A stretch of DNA of 19,713 nucleotides from assembly GCA_023399815.1 (NCBI GenBank), contig JAEWOJ010000205.1:1-19713 (forward strand), written 5' to 3'. The position numbers and the translations under genes are program-made. This document shows, piece after piece, positions 13,216 through 19,713 of this stretch. The notes beneath the pieces are model-generated. The model was given only the letters and a program-made list of their open reading frames with translations. It searched no databases and had not been told where the DNA came from. Numbering within the stretch: the stretch's first letter is position 1; each line of letters begins with the position of its first letter. The stretch comes from Pseudomonadota bacterium (GTDB lineage: Bacteria > Pseudomonadota > Gammaproteobacteria > Xanthomonadales > Xanthomonadaceae).

Positions 13216-14052
13216 CTACTCGGGCTTTTCCTGCAAGCGCTGCTGGAACAACCAGTCGCGCCACGCAATGCCCGGATAGATGTCGGCGGGCGGCTGGTGA
13301 GCGAGGCCTTCGTATTCCCTGAAGCGGATGCTGTGCCCGTCTTCATTCTGGATCGCGGCGAAGAAGCGCTTGTCGGCGGTGATCGGATTCTCGTCGTCCG
13401 CGTTGCCGTGGAAGACGAGGACGGGGAGGTCCTTGAACGCGGTGGCGTGCGTGTCCGCCGGTGCGATGCCGGAGAGGGGCACGATGGCGGCGAACAGCGC
13501 AGGGGCCAGCGTGGGCGCCAGCCAGGCCGCCGATCCGCCCATCGAGAATCCGGTGGCGTAGATCCGCGCGGGATCGACCGGGTGCGTCGCGGAGAACTCC
13601 CGCACCAGTTCCATGGCCGTGGCCAGCGCCGGCGAGGCTTCGGACTTCTGGTCGGGCGACGCCGGACCGTAGTTCGCGCTGCGGATCGGGAACTGCGGCA
13701 CCAGGATGTAGGCCTGGTAGCGTTCGCGCAGGTCGGGCATGGCCCAGCTCCGGGCGAGGCGGTCGAGCTGACGGGCATTGTCCGTGCCGATGCCGCCCGA
13801 GCCGTGGAACTGGACGACGAGCGGGTATTTCCCGCCTTCCTTGAGCTGGGAGGGGCGCAGCAGGCGATAGGACAGCGTCGTGCCGTCGGGAGCGGTGAAG
13901 GTCCCTGCATCGAACTGGTCGGTATCGACCGCTGCGAAGACGTCCTTCCCCAGCGGTGCGACGCCCGCGACATGTTCCGTCGGAGGGCTTGCCCGGGCGC
14001 ATCCGGCGAACAGGGCGCACAGGCAGGCGAGGGAGCCGATCATTTTCCGCAT
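13216..14052 (-). CDS. Exported alpha/beta-hydrolase (esterase/peptidase-like), probable lipoprotein
   Basis: This is a 278-residue protein from the ATG at 14052. A longer in-frame start at 14130 would put 26 non-hydrophobic residues before the signal and is unlikely. MRKMIGSLACLCALFAGC is a signal sequence with a lipobox-like end (LFAGC, Cys18; Phe at -3 is unusual). The mature part shows LVVQFHGSGG (78-87; oxyanion region), the nucleophile elbow GFSMG (168-172, Ser170), an acidic residue in FHGNADDENPI (Asp219 or Asp220) and His252 in GLAHQPP. This matches the polyhydroxybutyrate-depolymerase/dienelactone-hydrolase/prolyl-oligopeptidase-like group. The substrate is unknown; the N-terminal half (SYRLLRPSQLKEGGKYPLVV) is typical of 'phospholipase/carboxylesterase' entries. 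It stands alone: the gap to the VOC gene is 133 bp and downstream lies the repeat region. Confidence 0.85.
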   Translation of the reverse strand: MRKMIGSLACLCALFAGCARASPPTEHVAGVAPLGKDVFAAVDTDQFDAGTFTAPDGTTLSYRLLRPSQLKEGGKYPLVVQFHGSGGIGTDNARQLDRLARSWAMPDLRERYQAYILVPQFPIRSANYGPASPDQKSEASPALATAMELVREFSATHPVDPARIYATGFSMGGSAAWLAPTLAPALFAAIVPLSGIAPADTHATAFKDLPVLVFHGNADDENPITADKRFFAAIQNEDGHSIRFREYEGLAHQPPADIYPGIAWRDWLFQQRLQEKPE

Positions 14053-14185
14053 GAGGGGATATCCGTCCGGAGTTGCGCCATCGATTGTAGGCGGCACCAG
14101 CCGCGCGGCCGCCTGCATCCGCCAGGACATTTTTCCATGGCAGCCACTCAGCGGGCTTGTACCCGAATGCCTGCCGGACGCTCCG

Positions 14186-14563
14186 TCACACGGGCGATGG
14201 ATCGATGTTATGGCCGATCCGCCACAACACGCCGCTGGGGTCGGTCAGCACGAAGTCGCGGATCGCCCACGGCCGGTCTTCCGGCGGGAGCGCGTGCACG
14301 CCATAGCGCTCGACCAGCCGCTGCGCCTGCACCTGCCGCCACCACGATTCCGCGTCGGCGACGAGCATGTGCATCATGAAGTTGCCCGCATGCTCGGCTA
14401 CGTAGAACTTCTGCAGCAGGAAGCTGCAGTTGCCGGCATACAGGTAGGCGAGGTCGCCCGACGACCACGGCACGCTGAAGCCGAGATCGCGGTAGAAACG
14501 CAGCGACAGCGCCATGTCGCGCGCCGGCACGAAGGCCTTGATCTCGACGGTTTCCAGGTTCAT
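14186..14563 (-). CDS. VOC (glyoxalase/bleomycin-resistance fold) protein
   Basis: This is a 125-residue single VOC domain with two beta-alpha-beta-beta-beta modules. The first runs VEIKAFVPARDMALSLRFYRDLGFSVPWSSGDLAYLYAGNCSFLLQKF and the second FMMHMLVADAESWWRQV... to FVLTDPSGVLWRIGHN. The LRFYRDLGF and DPSGVLWRI segments are the usual family landmarks. Members range from metal enzymes (glyoxalase I, dioxygenases) to drug-binding proteins. Metal-ligand residues are not clear enough to choose. The start ATG overlaps the stop of the upstream MarR gene (ATGA), so the two are translationally coupled. A MarR-controlled VOC gene suggests a response to a small aromatic or electrophilic compound (inference). 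Confidence 0.88.
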   Translation of the reverse strand: MNLETVEIKAFVPARDMALSLRFYRDLGFSVPWSSGDLAYLYAGNCSFLLQKFYVAEHAGNFMMHMLVADAESWWRQVQAQRLVERYGVHALPPEDRPWAIRDFVLTDPSGVLWRIGHNIDPSPV

Positions 14564-15027
14564 TGCGCCGGTTCCTGCTGGCGGCCGATGCCGACCAGCG
14601 CCGCCAGCATCCGCCGCAGCTGGCCGACGCCGGCGGGGCCGATGCGTTCGGCCAGCTGGGCGTCGATGCGCGCGCGTGCGATGGCCTGTACCTCGGCGGC
14701 GGCTTGGCCGCGCGGGGTGAGGGCCACGATCTGCCGCCGCCGGTCCTGTGGATCTTCCGAGCGCACGAGATAGCCGCGCGTGACCAGGGCATCCACCAGT
14801 TGCCCGGCGGCCTGCTTGGAAACGTGCAGGTCGCGGACCAGGGCCGACAGCGGCACGTCGCCAGCGCCGAGCGCAAGCCCGCCGACGACGTACAGGCCGT
14901 TGCGCGGGATGTCGTCGTAGCCGGCCTCCTCCAGGGCCTGGCGCATGGCCGTGCCATAGGTATGACGGGCGTGCCGCAGCAGGGCGGGGAGCGAAAGGGT
15001 GTCGTACCAGGGCGGCGATGGTTGCAT
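14560..15027 (-). CDS. MarR-family transcriptional regulator
   Basis: This is a 155-residue winged-helix dimer-type regulator. Helices 1-2 cover about residues 13-50 (LPALLRHARHTYGTAMRQALEEAGYDDIPRNGLYVVGGL). The recognition helix is about 70-83 (SKQAAGQLVDALVTRG), and the wing carries the conserved DPQDRRRQIVALT (92-104) with its D-x-R-R-R core. The C-terminal helices (115-150) would form the dimer interface. An AAGGA site lies about 9 nt before the ATG. The AT-rich inverted repeat at 15040-15060, directly upstream, is the likely operator, suggesting autoregulation and control of the coupled VOC gene. MarR proteins usually release DNA on binding phenolic ligands or on oxidation of a cysteine. 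This chain has no cysteine, so ligand binding is more likely. Confidence 0.92.
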   Translation of the reverse strand: MQPSPPWYDTLSLPALLRHARHTYGTAMRQALEEAGYDDIPRNGLYVVGGLALGAGDVPLSALVRDLHVSKQAAGQLVDALVTRGYLVRSEDPQDRRRQIVALTPRGQAAAEVQAIARARIDAQLAERIGPAGVGQLRRMLAALVGIGRQQEPAQ

Positions 15028-15039
15028 GGGATTGGTCCT

Positions 15040-15060
15040 TAATATTTATAGTCAATATTA
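15040..15060. promoter_or_regulatory. MarR operator candidate, perfect 7-7-7 inverted repeat
   Basis: TAATATT (15040-15046) and AATATTA (15054-15060) are perfectly complementary with a 7-bp spacer. They sit in an AT island of about 35 bp within otherwise very GC-rich DNA, 13 bp upstream of the marR start. Size and symmetry fit MarR-family sites. The island also contains TATAAAT and TTGACT on the minus strand, so it probably overlaps the marR promoter. It might also affect the plus-strand hydrolase gene 145 bp away. Confidence 0.65.
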
Positions 15061-15204
15061 TTTACCATATGGACAGGAAAGCCTGGGGCGCAAACCGCCC
15101 CGGAATCCATGCGCAACGGCCAGCCGGCCGCTTCCCCGTCGCGGACGACGCCCGTATGCTGCCTCGCACTTGGCGGATGCCGCGATCAGGCCCGGAGGTT
15201 TTTC

Positions 15205-16335
15205 ATGTCGATTCGATGCAGGTGGCCCATGCTTGCCGCCCTGGCGACCTTGTTGGCGCTGCCGCTGGCGGCGAACGCGCAGGAGGCATGCCCGGACCGC
15301 TCCAGCTACGCGCCGGCGCGCGCGATCATCGCCGACCTCGGGAAGATCGTTTCGCCCAACGGCGTGCAGGAGGACTACGCGGCGGAGATCGGCGGCATCG
15401 CGCAGTGGGTGAACGTGCGCGGGCAGGACCGCGACAACCCGCTGCTGCTGTTCGTGCACGGCGGGCCGGCGTCGCCGGTGATCCCGACGCTGTGGCAGTT
15501 CCAGCGGCCGCTGGAGGAATACTTCACCGTGGTCAATTACGACCAGCGCGGCGCCGGCAGGACGCTGCTGCTCAATCCGCAGGCGGAGGTGGCCGGCACG
15601 CTGCACATCCAGCGCTACGTGGACGACGCCATCGAACTGGCCGAGTACCTGCGCAAGCGCTACCACAAGCGCAGGCTGGTGCTGGTCGGCCACAGCTGGG
15701 GCACGGTGGTGGCGATGCAGGCGGCGCTGCGGCGTCCGGACCTGTTCCACGCCTATGTCGGCATCGGCCAGGTGATCGACGTGCGCACCAACGAGCAGGT
15801 CAGTTTCGACTATGGCCTGCGCACCGCCCGCGAGCGCGGCAATGCCGAGGCGGTGCGCGAGATGGAGGCCATCGCGCCGTATCCGGGCGACCAGCCGATC
15901 ACCCGCGAGCGCATCGTCGTCGCCCGCAAGTGGCCGCAGTACTACGGCGGGCTCAGCGCCTACCGCAGCGAATCCGGTTATTTCTTCCAGGGGCCGCGGC
16001 TGTCGCCGGACTACGACGATGCCGCGCGCTGCGCGATCGATGCCGGCAGCGTGTTCACGCTGGGGCGGCTGCTGGACGAGTTCCTGCAGGTGGACTACAG
16101 CGGCGTGAAGGAGTTTCCCATCCCGGTGCTGATGTTCATGGGGCGCCACGACTACACCACGCCTTCGGAGCCGACGGCCGCCTGGCTGGCGCGGCTGCAT
16201 GCGCCGTACAAACAGGGCATATGGTTCGAGCACTCCGCGCATATGATGCCGTGGGAGGAGCCTGGCAAGACCCTGGTCAGCCTGCTGGAGCATGTACGGC
16301 CGATAGCCGTCGAGGGAGAGGCCGACGGGCGGTGA
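15205..16335 (+). CDS. Secreted alpha/beta hydrolase, proline-iminopeptidase-like (S33)
   Basis: This is a 376-residue protein from the ATG at 15205, chosen because GGAGG lies 6-7 nt upstream. The frame is open 32 codons further but that part lacks a ribosome site. A Sec signal peptide (about residues 1-25, ...LALPLAANA) is followed by QEACPD. The catalytic domain has HGGPAS (85-90; oxyanion motif of the HGGPG type seen in prolyl aminopeptidases), DQRGAGRT (113-120), the nucleophile elbow GHSWGT (162-167, Ser164), Asp316 in GRHDY and His346 in EHSAHM. The GGP-type motif, DQRG and the cap of about 90 residues fit the S33 proline iminopeptidase/tripeptidyl aminopeptidase group. It should act in the periplasm or outside the cell on peptides or related amides. 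It diverges from the MarR-VOC pair. Confidence 0.9.
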   Translation: MSIRCRWPMLAALATLLALPLAANAQEACPDRSSYAPARAIIADLGKIVSPNGVQEDYAAEIGGIAQWVNVRGQDRDNPLLLFVHGGPASPVIPTLWQFQRPLEEYFTVVNYDQRGAGRTLLLNPQAEVAGTLHIQRYVDDAIELAEYLRKRYHKRRLVLVGHSWGTVVAMQAALRRPDLFHAYVGIGQVIDVRTNEQVSFDYGLRTARERGNAEAVREMEAIAPYPGDQPITRERIVVARKWPQYYGGLSAYRSESGYFFQGPRLSPDYDDAARCAIDAGSVFTLGRLLDEFLQVDYSGVKEFPIPVLMFMGRHDYTTPSEPTAAWLARLHAPYKQGIWFEHSAHMMPWEEPGKTLVSLLEHVRPIAVEGEADGR

Positions 16336-16430
16336 TCGCGGCCGCAATGACGGATGCGGCCGGCGCGGCTTGCATGTCGGCCGTCCGCGCTCCAGATTGA
16401 CGCCGTCGCCGCAACCCATGGTGCTCCTTG

Positions 16431-17108
16431 ATGCGTGGTCTTGATTTCAGTTCGTGGCAGGCGGTGCTTTCCACCCTGATCGGGTTGATGATCGTCACCC
16501 TGGTGGGCGTGGGCATCCGCCTGCTGGTGATGCAGACGCTGCAGCAGCGGCGCGAGCGCGAGAACCGGCAGATCAACGAGCGGCTGCGCACGCTGATTGC
16601 CGCCTACAAGACGCTGGGCGGCTCGTTCACCGGCGACCTGGGCGTGGACCCGAAGCATCTGCGCGACCTGCGCGGCCAGGAAGGCGCGGAGGAACTCGCG
16701 GCCACGGCGTCGGATCGCCCGCGGCGCATCCGCGACGCGGTGGAGGCGGCGCTGTCGGACATCCTGCTGCTGGGCACCGACGAGCAGGTGCGGCTGGCCG
16801 CGCACGCCGCCACCGAACTGGCGCAGGGGCGGCCGGTGCATACCGATGCGCTGGTGGTGTCGCTGCGCGACTTCATCCGCCAGGCGCTGGACCTGGCGCC
16901 GATTCCCCGCGACCTGCCGATCCCCCACCAGGGACCGACGCGCCCCGCGGCCAGCGCGGGCAAGGGGCGCAAGGAGGACGGCGGCGCCAAGGGCGGCAAG
17001 GGTGGCGGTGGCGGGGGAGGCATGGGCGCGATGGGCGGCGGCATGGGCGCGGGCATGGCATTGGGCGGGCATGCCGGCGAGGACCACGAACGCGACGGCG
17101 GAGTGTGA
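16431..17108 (+). CDS. Membrane-anchored protein with Gly-rich tail, unknown function
   Basis: This is a 225-residue protein from the ATG at 16431 (a TTG directly before it is also in frame). One transmembrane helix (about 12-36) is followed by an Arg/Glu-rich coiled-coil-like stretch (37-60, QQRRERENRQINERLRTLIAAYK). A helical domain spans 60-160 (GSFTGDLGVDPKHLRDLRGQ..., RDAVEAALSDILLLGTDEQVRLAA). The low-complexity tail (175-215) starts GKGRKEDGGAKGGKGGGG and continues as a Gly/Met repeat (MGAMGGGMGAGM). The helical middle contains a pattern I recall from conserved hypothetical proteins in proteobacteria, without known function. The ribosome site is weak. It follows the hydrolase by 95 bp and precedes the acidic-tail gene by 78 bp. 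The tail is GC-rich and repetitive, so its length may vary between strains. Confidence 0.75.
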   Translation: MRGLDFSSWQAVLSTLIGLMIVTLVGVGIRLLVMQTLQQRRERENRQINERLRTLIAAYKTLGGSFTGDLGVDPKHLRDLRGQEGAEELAATASDRPRRIRDAVEAALSDILLLGTDEQVRLAAHAATELAQGRPVHTDALVVSLRDFIRQALDLAPIPRDLPIPHQGPTRPAASAGKGRKEDGGAKGGKGGGGGGGMGAMGGGMGAGMALGGHAGEDHERDGGV

Positions 17109-17186
17109 CGGAAGCCCGCGCGACGCGATTGCGTTGGCAATGGGCTTCGCGCAAGCTCTGGGCTCCCTCAATCCGGGTTGACGTCC

Positions 17187-17450
17187 ATGCAAGACAACAT
17201 CATCCAGATCATGCCCGCCGACGGCTGGGTTGCCGTATTCGATGAATACGGCGAGGAAAGCGCGCAGGGCGTGGTGTGCTTCGCCCTGGTGGAAAGCGCG
17301 ATGAAGCGCGAGGTCAGGGCGATGGTCGCCGACGGCGCGCAGATCGGCTTCGCCGATGCGCTGCCCAACTTCGTGCGCGTGCAGGAGCTGGACGCGTTCG
17401 AGGAAGACGACGAAGACGAAGAGGAGGACGAGGAAGAAGACGAGGAGTGA
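17187..17450 (+). CDS. Small protein with polyacidic C-terminal tail, unknown function
   Basis: This is an 87-residue protein from the ATG at 17187 (a TTG at 17178 is also in frame). Residues 1-70 look folded and moderately hydrophobic (MQDNIIQIMPADGWVAVFDEYGEE..., VVCFALVESAMKREVRAMVADGAQIGFAD, FVRVQELDAFE). The last ~16 residues are almost only Asp and Glu. The first part resembles small conserved proteins of gammaproteobacteria beginning M-x-D-N-I-I-Q-I-x-P-A. No catalytic motif is visible. The acidic tail could bind basic proteins or metal ions, or simply aid solubility. No clear ribosome site is present. The hydrophilic tail is encoded by GA-rich repeats (GAGGACGAGG and similar), prone to length change. 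Confidence 0.75.
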   Translation: MQDNIIQIMPADGWVAVFDEYGEESAQGVVCFALVESAMKREVRAMVADGAQIGFADALPNFVRVQELDAFEEDDEDEEEDEEEDEE

Positions 17451-17480
17451 TCCCCGCTTTCTCCCTTGTTCCCGGTTCAC

Positions 17481-17506
17481 CGGCAGGCCGCGCCGCCGGC
17501 CTGCCG
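17481..17506 (+). terminator. 10-bp hairpin after acidic-tail gene, no U-tract
   Basis: CGGCAGGCCG (17481-17490) pairs with CGGCCTGCCG (17497-17506) across a CGCCGC loop, 30 bp after the stop codon. No T-run follows, so it is a weak terminator candidate. The remaining ~190 bp up to bioA show no gene and no obvious operator. Confidence 0.4.
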
Positions 17507-17695
17507 CACTGATGCCGGCGTCACCGGGCGCGGGTGCAGCATCCGGCCGATACCTGCACCGTGTTCGTCCATGAAGTACGGCCCACGCAGCGCGAAGGGC
17601 AGTTGCCGGACCGGGGCCCGGCGGATGCGGGTGCGCGGGCGAAGCGCTAAGGTACGCGCCCGCACGTCCCCGCACCGCTGGCACGACATACCCGC

Positions 17696-18988
17696 ATGCT
17701 GACCGATCCATTCGACAGGGAGCACCTCTGGCATCCCTACAGCGCGCTCGGCCACGCGTTGCCGGCGCTGAAGGTGGCGCGCGCCGACGGCGTGGTGCTG
17801 GAACTGGCCGACGGCACGCGGCTGATCGACGGCATGGCGTCGTGGTGGTGCGCGATCCACGGCTACAACCATCCGGCATTGAACCAGGCGGCCATCGACC
17901 AGCTCGGGCGCATGTCGCACGTGATGTTCGGCGGGCTCACCCACGAGCCGGCCATCGCCCTGGGCAGGCAGCTGCTGGCGATCGTGCCGCAGCCGCTGGA
18001 TGCGATCTTCTATGCCGATTCCGGTTCGGTGTCGGTGGAAGTGGCGCTGAAGATGGCGATCCAGTACCAGGCCGCGCGCGGCCGGCCCGGCCGGAGCAAC
18101 ATCGCCACCACGCGCTCGGGCTACCACGGCGATACCTGGAACGCGATGTCGGTGTGCGACCCGGTCACCGGCATGCACGGCCTGTTCGGCGCCTCGCTGC
18201 CGTCGCGCCGCTTCGTGCCGGCGCCGGCCACGCCCTTCGATGGCGAGTGGGACGCGGCCGACGTCGCGCCGCTCGAACGCCTGTTCGCCGAACACGGCGA
18301 CGAACTGGCCGCCTTCATCATCCAGCCGGTGGTGCAGGGCGCTGGCGGCATGCGCTTCTACCACCCGCAGTACCTGCGCGAACTGGCGCGGCTGTGCCGC
18401 GAGCACGACGTGCTGCTGATCTGCGACGAGATCGCCACCGGCTTCGGCCGCAGCGGCCGCCTGTTCGCCTGCGAGCATGCCGGCATCGCGCCGGACATCC
18501 TGTGCATCGGCAAGGCGCTGACCGGCGGCTACATGACCCTGGCCGCGACGATCACCCGCCGCGACATCGCCGACACGATCGCTTCCGGCGAAGCCGGCGT
18601 GTTCATGCACGGGCCGACCTTCATGGCCAATCCGCTGGCCTGCGCGGTGGCGCTGGCCTCCACGCGGCTGCTGCTGGCGCAGGACTGGCAGGGCAACGTG
18701 CAGCGGATCGAGCGCGTCCTGCGCAAACGGCTGGCGCCGGCGCGCGGGCTGCCGCAGGTGGCCGACGTGCGCGTGCTCGGCGCCATCGGCGTGATCGAGC
18801 TGGCCGCGCCGCTGCGGCTGGAACGCATCCAGCAGCGCATGCTGGAGCAGGGCATCTGGATCCGTCCGTTCGGGCGGCTGGTGTACGCGATGCCGCCCTA
18901 CGTGATCGACGACGCGCAGCTGCAGCGGCTGTGCGACGGCATGGTCGCGCTGGTCGTGGGGCTGCAGGCGGAGGACATGCGCGCATGA
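17696..18988 (+). CDS. bioA: Adenosylmethionine-8-amino-7-oxononanoate aminotransferase
   Basis: This is a 430-residue, fold-type I PLP aminotransferase. It converts 8-amino-7-oxononanoate (KAPA) to 7,8-diaminopelargonate with S-adenosylmethionine as amino donor, the third step of the biotin ring pathway. The PLP lysine is Lys273 (CIGKALTGGY). Asp244 (LICDEIATGFGR) contacts the pyridine nitrogen, and Tyr143 lies in SGYHGDTWNAMSV. SWWCAIHGYNHP (49-60) has the two Trp residues that mark BioA off from other class III aminotransferases, and ADSGSVSVEVALKMA (107-121) is the cofactor phosphate-binding region. Length and motif positions agree with E. coli BioA. The ATG at 17696 lacks a clear ribosome site. 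The stop overlaps the bioD start (ATGA). No bioB, bioF or bioC is in the window, so the pathway is encoded in more than one place. Confidence 0.97.
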   Translation: MLTDPFDREHLWHPYSALGHALPALKVARADGVVLELADGTRLIDGMASWWCAIHGYNHPALNQAAIDQLGRMSHVMFGGLTHEPAIALGRQLLAIVPQPLDAIFYADSGSVSVEVALKMAIQYQAARGRPGRSNIATTRSGYHGDTWNAMSVCDPVTGMHGLFGASLPSRRFVPAPATPFDGEWDAADVAPLERLFAEHGDELAAFIIQPVVQGAGGMRFYHPQYLRELARLCREHDVLLICDEIATGFGRSGRLFACEHAGIAPDILCIGKALTGGYMTLAATITRRDIADTIASGEAGVFMHGPTFMANPLACAVALASTRLLLAQDWQGNVQRIERVLRKRLAPARGLPQVADVRVLGAIGVIELAAPLRLERIQQRMLEQGIWIRPFGRLVYAMPPYVIDDAQLQRLCDGMVALVVGLQAEDMRA

Positions 18989-19635
18989 AAGGCGAAGTGA
19001 TTTTCGTCGGCGGCATCGACACCGAGATCGGCAAGACCGTGGTGACCGGCTGGCTGGCGCGGCAATGGCGCGAGCAGGGCGGCGAGGTGATCACCCAGAA
19101 GCTGGTGCAGACCGGCTGCGTCGGCGCGTCGGACGACATCCTGCTGCACCGGCGGCTGATGGGCTGCGGCCTGTTCGACGAGGACCGCGACGGCACCACC
19201 ATGCCGGCGCTGTATGCCTACCCGGCCTCGCCGCACCTGGCGGCGAGGCTGGAAGGCCGCGCGCTGGACCTGGACGCGATCGCCCGGGCCACCGCGCGCC
19301 TGCGCGCGCGCTACGGCACGGTGCTGGTGGAAGGCGCCGGCGGGCTGATGGTGCCGCTGACCCCGCAGCTGCTGACCATCGACTACGTGGCGGCGCAGGG
19401 CTGGCCGGTGATCCTGGTCACCTCGGGGCGGCTGGGCAGCATCAACCATACCCTGCTGTCGCTGGAGGCCATCGCCGCGCGCGGCATCGCGCTGCACGGC
19501 ATCGCCTGGAACAGCCGCGACGATGGCAGCGACGAGGTGATCGCCACGGAAAGCCGCCGCTTCATCCGCGACTGGATGCAGGCCCGCTTCCCGCAGGCGC
19601 GCTGGTACGACGTGCCGCGGCTCGATCTTGCCTGA
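18985..19635 (+). CDS. bioD: ATP-dependent dethiobiotin synthetase
   Basis: This is a 216-residue cytosolic enzyme that closes the ureido ring of 7,8-diaminopelargonate with CO2 and ATP to give dethiobiotin, directly using the BioA product. The P-loop is GIDTEIGKT (10-18), the substrate/CO2 lysine is Lys39 in TQKLVQTGC, and EGAGG (116-120) is the second nucleotide-site motif. The QKLVQTG version, where E. coli has YKPVASG, together with ASDDILLHRRLMG, places it in the BioD branch seen in Haemophilus, Chlorobium and Bacteroidetes-type enzymes; that branch assignment is from memory. The ATGA overlap with bioA implies a two-gene operon with coupled translation. It ends 11 bp before a perfect palindrome. 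Confidence 0.96.
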   Translation: MKGEVIFVGGIDTEIGKTVVTGWLARQWREQGGEVITQKLVQTGCVGASDDILLHRRLMGCGLFDEDRDGTTMPALYAYPASPHLAARLEGRALDLDAIARATARLRARYGTVLVEGAGGLMVPLTPQLLTIDYVAAQGWPVILVTSGRLGSINHTLLSLEAIAARGIALHGIAWNSRDDGSDEVIATESRRFIRDWMQARFPQARWYDVPRLDLA

Positions 19636-19646
19636 AGGGCGCCGCG

Positions 19647-19663
19647 ATGCCATGACATGGCAT
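19647..19663. repeat. Perfect 8-1-8 palindrome after bioD
   Basis: ATGCCATG (19647-19654) and CATGGCAT (19656-19663) flank a single A. It starts 11 bp after the bioD stop. There is no T-run after it, and the 1-nt centre means the RNA hairpin would open a few central pairs. It could be a 3' processing structure or a protein site. Confidence 0.5.
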
Positions 19664-19668
19664 GAATT

Positions 19669-19713
19669 GTAGGAGCGACGCCCCTAGCGCTTGGGGGGTT
19701 GCGGGGAAGCCCC
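19669..19713. repeat. Start of a GTAG-headed REP-type element, cut by window end
   Basis: The sequence begins TTGTAGGAGCGACG and continues with CCCCTAGCGCTTGGGG, an imperfect inverted repeat, before the window ends. GTAG-headed, hairpin-forming elements are common between genes of Stenotrophomonas, Lysobacter and relatives, and are mobilised by RAYT-type transposases in known cases. Only the first part is visible here. Confidence 0.55.

Noticed and set aside
14053..14130. Longer N-terminus for the exported esterase
   Set aside because: It would place 26 hydrophilic residues before the signal sequence, and the ATG at 14052 gives a normal lipoprotein-like signal.

Overview
The window is GC-rich chromosomal DNA. 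Its gene content fits a gammaproteobacterium of the Xanthomonadaceae (Lysobacteraceae; Xanthomonas, Stenotrophomonas, Pseudoxanthomonas, Luteimonas or Lysobacter type). The evidence is a split class II ribonucleotide reductase, a lysine/alanine-rich histone H1-like protein, repeat units headed GTAG, and GC-rich intergenic repeats. The family is an inference and the genus cannot be resolved from the window. I see no integrase, transposase, tRNA, rRNA, CRISPR array or restriction system. Most of it looks like core or near-core genome.

Layout. (a) 1-1101, plus strand: the 3' part of a probable anti-sigma factor gene, then a small four-helix membrane protein. A GC-rich repeat tract follows at 1105-1290. 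(b) 1338-8490, minus strand: nine closely spaced genes. In transcription order they are a periplasmic DegP/DegQ-type protease; a yqjD-yqjE-yqjK-like envelope trio; an AI-2E family (PerM-like) transporter; a HAD phosphatase; a cold-shock-domain/DUF1294 fusion; an M17 aminopeptidase; and a TfoX N-terminal-domain protein. (c) 8491-8936: a divergent intergenic region holding a near-consensus promoter, two NrdR-box-like palindromes 31 bp apart, and a strongly structured leader. (d) 8937-12777, plus strand: nrdJ large part (NrdJa-like), a histone H1-like gene, and a TSCPD/Cys-rich protein (NrdJb-like), closed by a textbook intrinsic terminator. (e) 12780-13215: a repeat-filled intergenic region. (f) 13216-15027, minus strand: an exported, probably lipoprotein esterase, then a VOC (glyoxalase-fold) gene translationally coupled to its upstream MarR regulator. 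A TAATATT inverted repeat lies in front of the regulator. (g) 15205-17450, plus strand: a secreted proline-iminopeptidase-like alpha/beta hydrolase, a membrane protein with a glycine-rich tail, and a small protein with an acidic tail. (h) 17696-19635: bioA-bioD, followed by a palindrome and the start of a GTAG-type repeat at the right edge.

The most interesting part is the nrdJ locus. The adenosylcobalamin-dependent ribonucleotide reductase appears split into two polypeptides. A gene for a chromatin-like basic protein lies between the two halves, long GC hairpins without U-tracts flank that gene, and the locus has an apparent NrdR operator and a long folded leader. This suggests dNTP supply and a DNA-coating protein may be co-expressed but separately tuned. 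The co-expression idea is inference; the architecture is visible in the sequence.
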